Positions 62,338 through 64,000 of a DNA stretch of 64,000 nucleotides are shown here, piece by piece (positions within the stretch are counted from its first letter, which is position 1; each line of letters begins with the position of its first letter). Position numbers and translations under genes: made by a program. A model generated the notes under the pieces. The model was not told where the DNA came from and ran no database searches. It saw only the letters and a list, made by a program, of their open reading frames with translations. The stretch comes from Lodderomyces elongisporus. Taxonomy: Eukaryota > Ascomycota > Pichiomycetes > Serinales > Debaryomycetaceae. Where the stretch lies: positions 2,675,501 to 2,739,500 of the forward strand of contig NC_083673.1 of NCBI RefSeq assembly GCF_030384665.1. Reading direction: 5' to 3'.

Positions 62338-63669
62338 CTATTTAAAATCCTTGTAGGTCCATTTCTCAGTGACTTTCTTTGCATATTTCCTCTTCTTATT
62401 CACTGGAACTCTGGACTCAATCTTTCCGGAGGATTGCAAATTCAACATTTGGTCGTAAAACAAGTTACCCTCTGGTTTCAAGTTTTTCAAATTGCTGGTC
62501 AATTCATCTGAAAGTTTTACTTCCAATGGTGTTTCGATCGGAGTGTACTTGAACAATTTGTTCTTCTTTTCGCTTCGTTGTTTCTTTGAAGGTGGTACAC
62601 CATCAGCCTTCTCTTCTTCTTCCTCCTTCTGTTTCTGTAAAATCTCATCAAGTTTAGACAAGTCATGTAACTGCTTCTTGAGCTCCTTGATTTCCTGCTC
62701 TAATTGCATTCTTTTCTTATGTCTTGCCTCCTTGTTTCTCTTTGTTTTTGTCTTGATCTTGATCTTATTTGGTTTGTTGATTGATAACGAGTAGTCTTTC
62801 TCACTCTCCTCATTAACTTTTCTTTGACCAACCTCTCCTTCTCCTTCTCCTTCTCCCACTCCATTCTCATTCTCATCTTCTTTTCGGTCATTGTATTTGT
62901 CATCATCATCCTCATCATCACTGTCATCGTCGTCTGAAACCTCATTATCTTTCAAAGTCACCATCAACTCACGTATCTTTAACCTATGCTCCTCCATAGC
63001 CTGTCTATTCACCTCTAGCTTCTCAACAATCTGATACTCTTGATCAATAAGACTCTTCCATGATTCCAAAGACGGATTATACGACTTACCAGCATGCACA
63101 TGCTTCAACGTCAAATCATTCTTTGAAATTTGAATAGGTTTCTCACGTAATGTTTTCGGCACAGTTGTGGCTCTTGTAACCTCCGCAGTAGATCTATTAT
63201 ATTTTGGAATTTTTGTATCTTTACCGACACTTGGTTGCTCATCCCAGAGATCTTCTCCACCTCCATTGATCAATCCGTCTTCTTCAACTCTCGCCAACGC
63301 AATGTTTTCTTCTCCATATTTCCCGCCTCTCATCTTGATCAATCTCAACATTTCTGTTCTTTGTACACCTTGCACTGTTTTGCCATGAGTCTTTGTTCTC
63401 GTGTTGATTAAAGCAGGTACTTTAGATTTATTCTCCAACACCTCTTTGGATTTCAGTTTCTTCTTTTGCTTTGGAGCTTTCGAAATATGTTGCGGTAATG
63501 GTGTGGTATCAATAACAAAATCATCTTCTTCTTTATGGTCGGGACCATGTACGATTTCTGCATCTCGTTTTTGTTGGAGCGTTGATTCAATATCTTCAAT
63601 ATCGACATTCTTTCTCCATGCCTTCTTACCCTTTCTCGAGGCCTGTTTTCTGGGCTTTACTTCACTCAT
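62338..63669 (-). CDS. NOP53: Nop53 60S ribosome-assembly factor
   Basis: The 443-residue nucleolar protein recruits the Mtr4-exosome to trim 7S pre-rRNA in pre-60S particles (family knowledge). The N-terminal SRKGKKAWRKNVDIEDIEST, the GDLW-like GEDLWDEQPS box, and the HAGKSYNPSLESWKSLIDQE segment (about residues 193-212) match yeast Nop53, whose sequence has SRKGKKAWRKNIDL and HAGKSYNP. Residues 245-285 are acidic, as in yeast; a basic KTKTKRNKEARHKKRMQ helix and a C-terminal ESRVPVNKKRKYAKKV follow. Length equals yeast (455). A GATGAG word, core of the PAC element common before ribosome-assembly genes, lies 79 bp upstream (63748-63753, plus strand), which is weak evidence. Confidence 0.95.
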   Translation of the reverse strand: MSEVKPRKQASRKGKKAWRKNVDIEDIESTLQQKRDAEIVHGPDHKEEDDFVIDTTPLPQHISKAPKQKKKLKSKEVLENKSKVPALINTRTKTHGKTVQGVQRTEMLRLIKMRGGKYGEENIALARVEEDGLINGGGEDLWDEQPSVGKDTKIPKYNRSTAEVTRATTVPKTLREKPIQISKNDLTLKHVHAGKSYNPSLESWKSLIDQEYQIVEKLEVNRQAMEEHRLKIRELMVTLKDNEVSDDDDSDDEDDDDKYNDRKEDENENGVGEGEGEGEVGQRKVNEESEKDYSLSINKPNKIKIKTKTKRNKEARHKKRMQLEQEIKELKKQLHDLSKLDEILQKQKEEEEEKADGVPPSKKQRSEKKNKLFKYTPIETPLEVKLSDELTSNLKNLKPEGNLFYDQMLNLQSSGKIESRVPVNKKRKYAKKVTEKWTYKDFK

Positions 63670-64000
63670 TTGTGCTTATGTGAGTTCTGGAATATAACAG
63701 TGATGTATAATTGCAAAATGTGATGAAAACTGGGGAGTTGGTTTTGAGATGAGGTTTAATGGAACTGATAAACGAGTGTGCACGCACTATTTTTCTTTTT
63801 ATTTTATTTTTATTTTTATTTTATATTTTTATTTTATATTTTTTATTCACTTTTTTTATTCAATTTTTTTTTACAAGAAGAATATTTTGATACAAAAAAG
63901 CAAAAAAAAAAAGGTTCAGAAAAGGTACTAAAAGAAAAGGTCCAACAAATTACAAATTTCCTTGTTAGAATTTGAACAGATTAAAAATAGACAAGCTGCT
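63670..64000. other. NOP53 upstream region
   Basis: 330 bp of TTTTA-rich sequence; no further gene before the window ends. Confidence 0.6.

Overview
The window is a stretch of nuclear chromosome from a budding yeast of the CUG-Ser (Candida/Lodderomyces) clade. Evidence: introns with the GTATGT donor and TACTAAC branch site of ascomycete yeasts, compact mostly intronless genes, and three CTG codons at positions where homologues carry or favour serine (RFC1 codon 5, MKK2 codon 409, HIS3 codon 172). A complex I subunit gene excludes Saccharomyces-type yeasts. Very long perfect triplet tracts, both in spacers and in proteins, fit Lodderomyces elongisporus or a close relative; the species name is inference.

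Layout. 1-7091 is a gene-free, A/T-rich, repeat-laden desert with a (CTA)n tract of about 98 units. 7.1-12.5 kb holds DPH3, RPS8 (with a probable 5'UTR intron and Tbf1/Cbf1-type motifs), POM34 and a SIN-type Cdc14 family gene. 13.2-22.3 kb holds a NIPA-type Mg transporter gene, KIC1 and a greatly enlarged SWC3. 22.5-28.7 kb holds MRP51, MDM10, HIS3 and MRM1. 29.7-35.1 kb holds an LPL1-like lipase (spliced), an unknown ORF and YSC84 (spliced). 37-43.5 kb holds PZF1 (TFIIIA) and THO2. A tRNA-Asp(GTC) lies at 45.3 kb. 46.4-48.5 kb holds a poly-Q protein gene, followed by a 3.7 kb empty spacer. 52.2-57.1 kb holds RUD3 and RFC1 (spliced). 59.2-63.7 kb holds MKK2, a NDUFA1/MWFE-type complex I gene and NOP53.

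There are no operons. Genes are housekeeping: translation and ribosome assembly (RPS8, NOP53, PZF1, DPH3, tRNA), mitochondria (MRP51, MDM10, MRM1, NDUFA1), nucleus (RFC1, SWC3, THO2, POM34), and morphogenesis, trafficking and signalling (KIC1, the Cdc14-like gene, MKK2, YSC84, RUD3). Notable points are the neighbourhood of the Cdc14-like gene and KIC1, the HIS3-MRM1 pair in tandem rather than divergent orientation, and three genes whose short first exons would be lost by simple ORF calling. No mobile element, CRISPR array or viral gene was supported. I found no clearly new molecular system.
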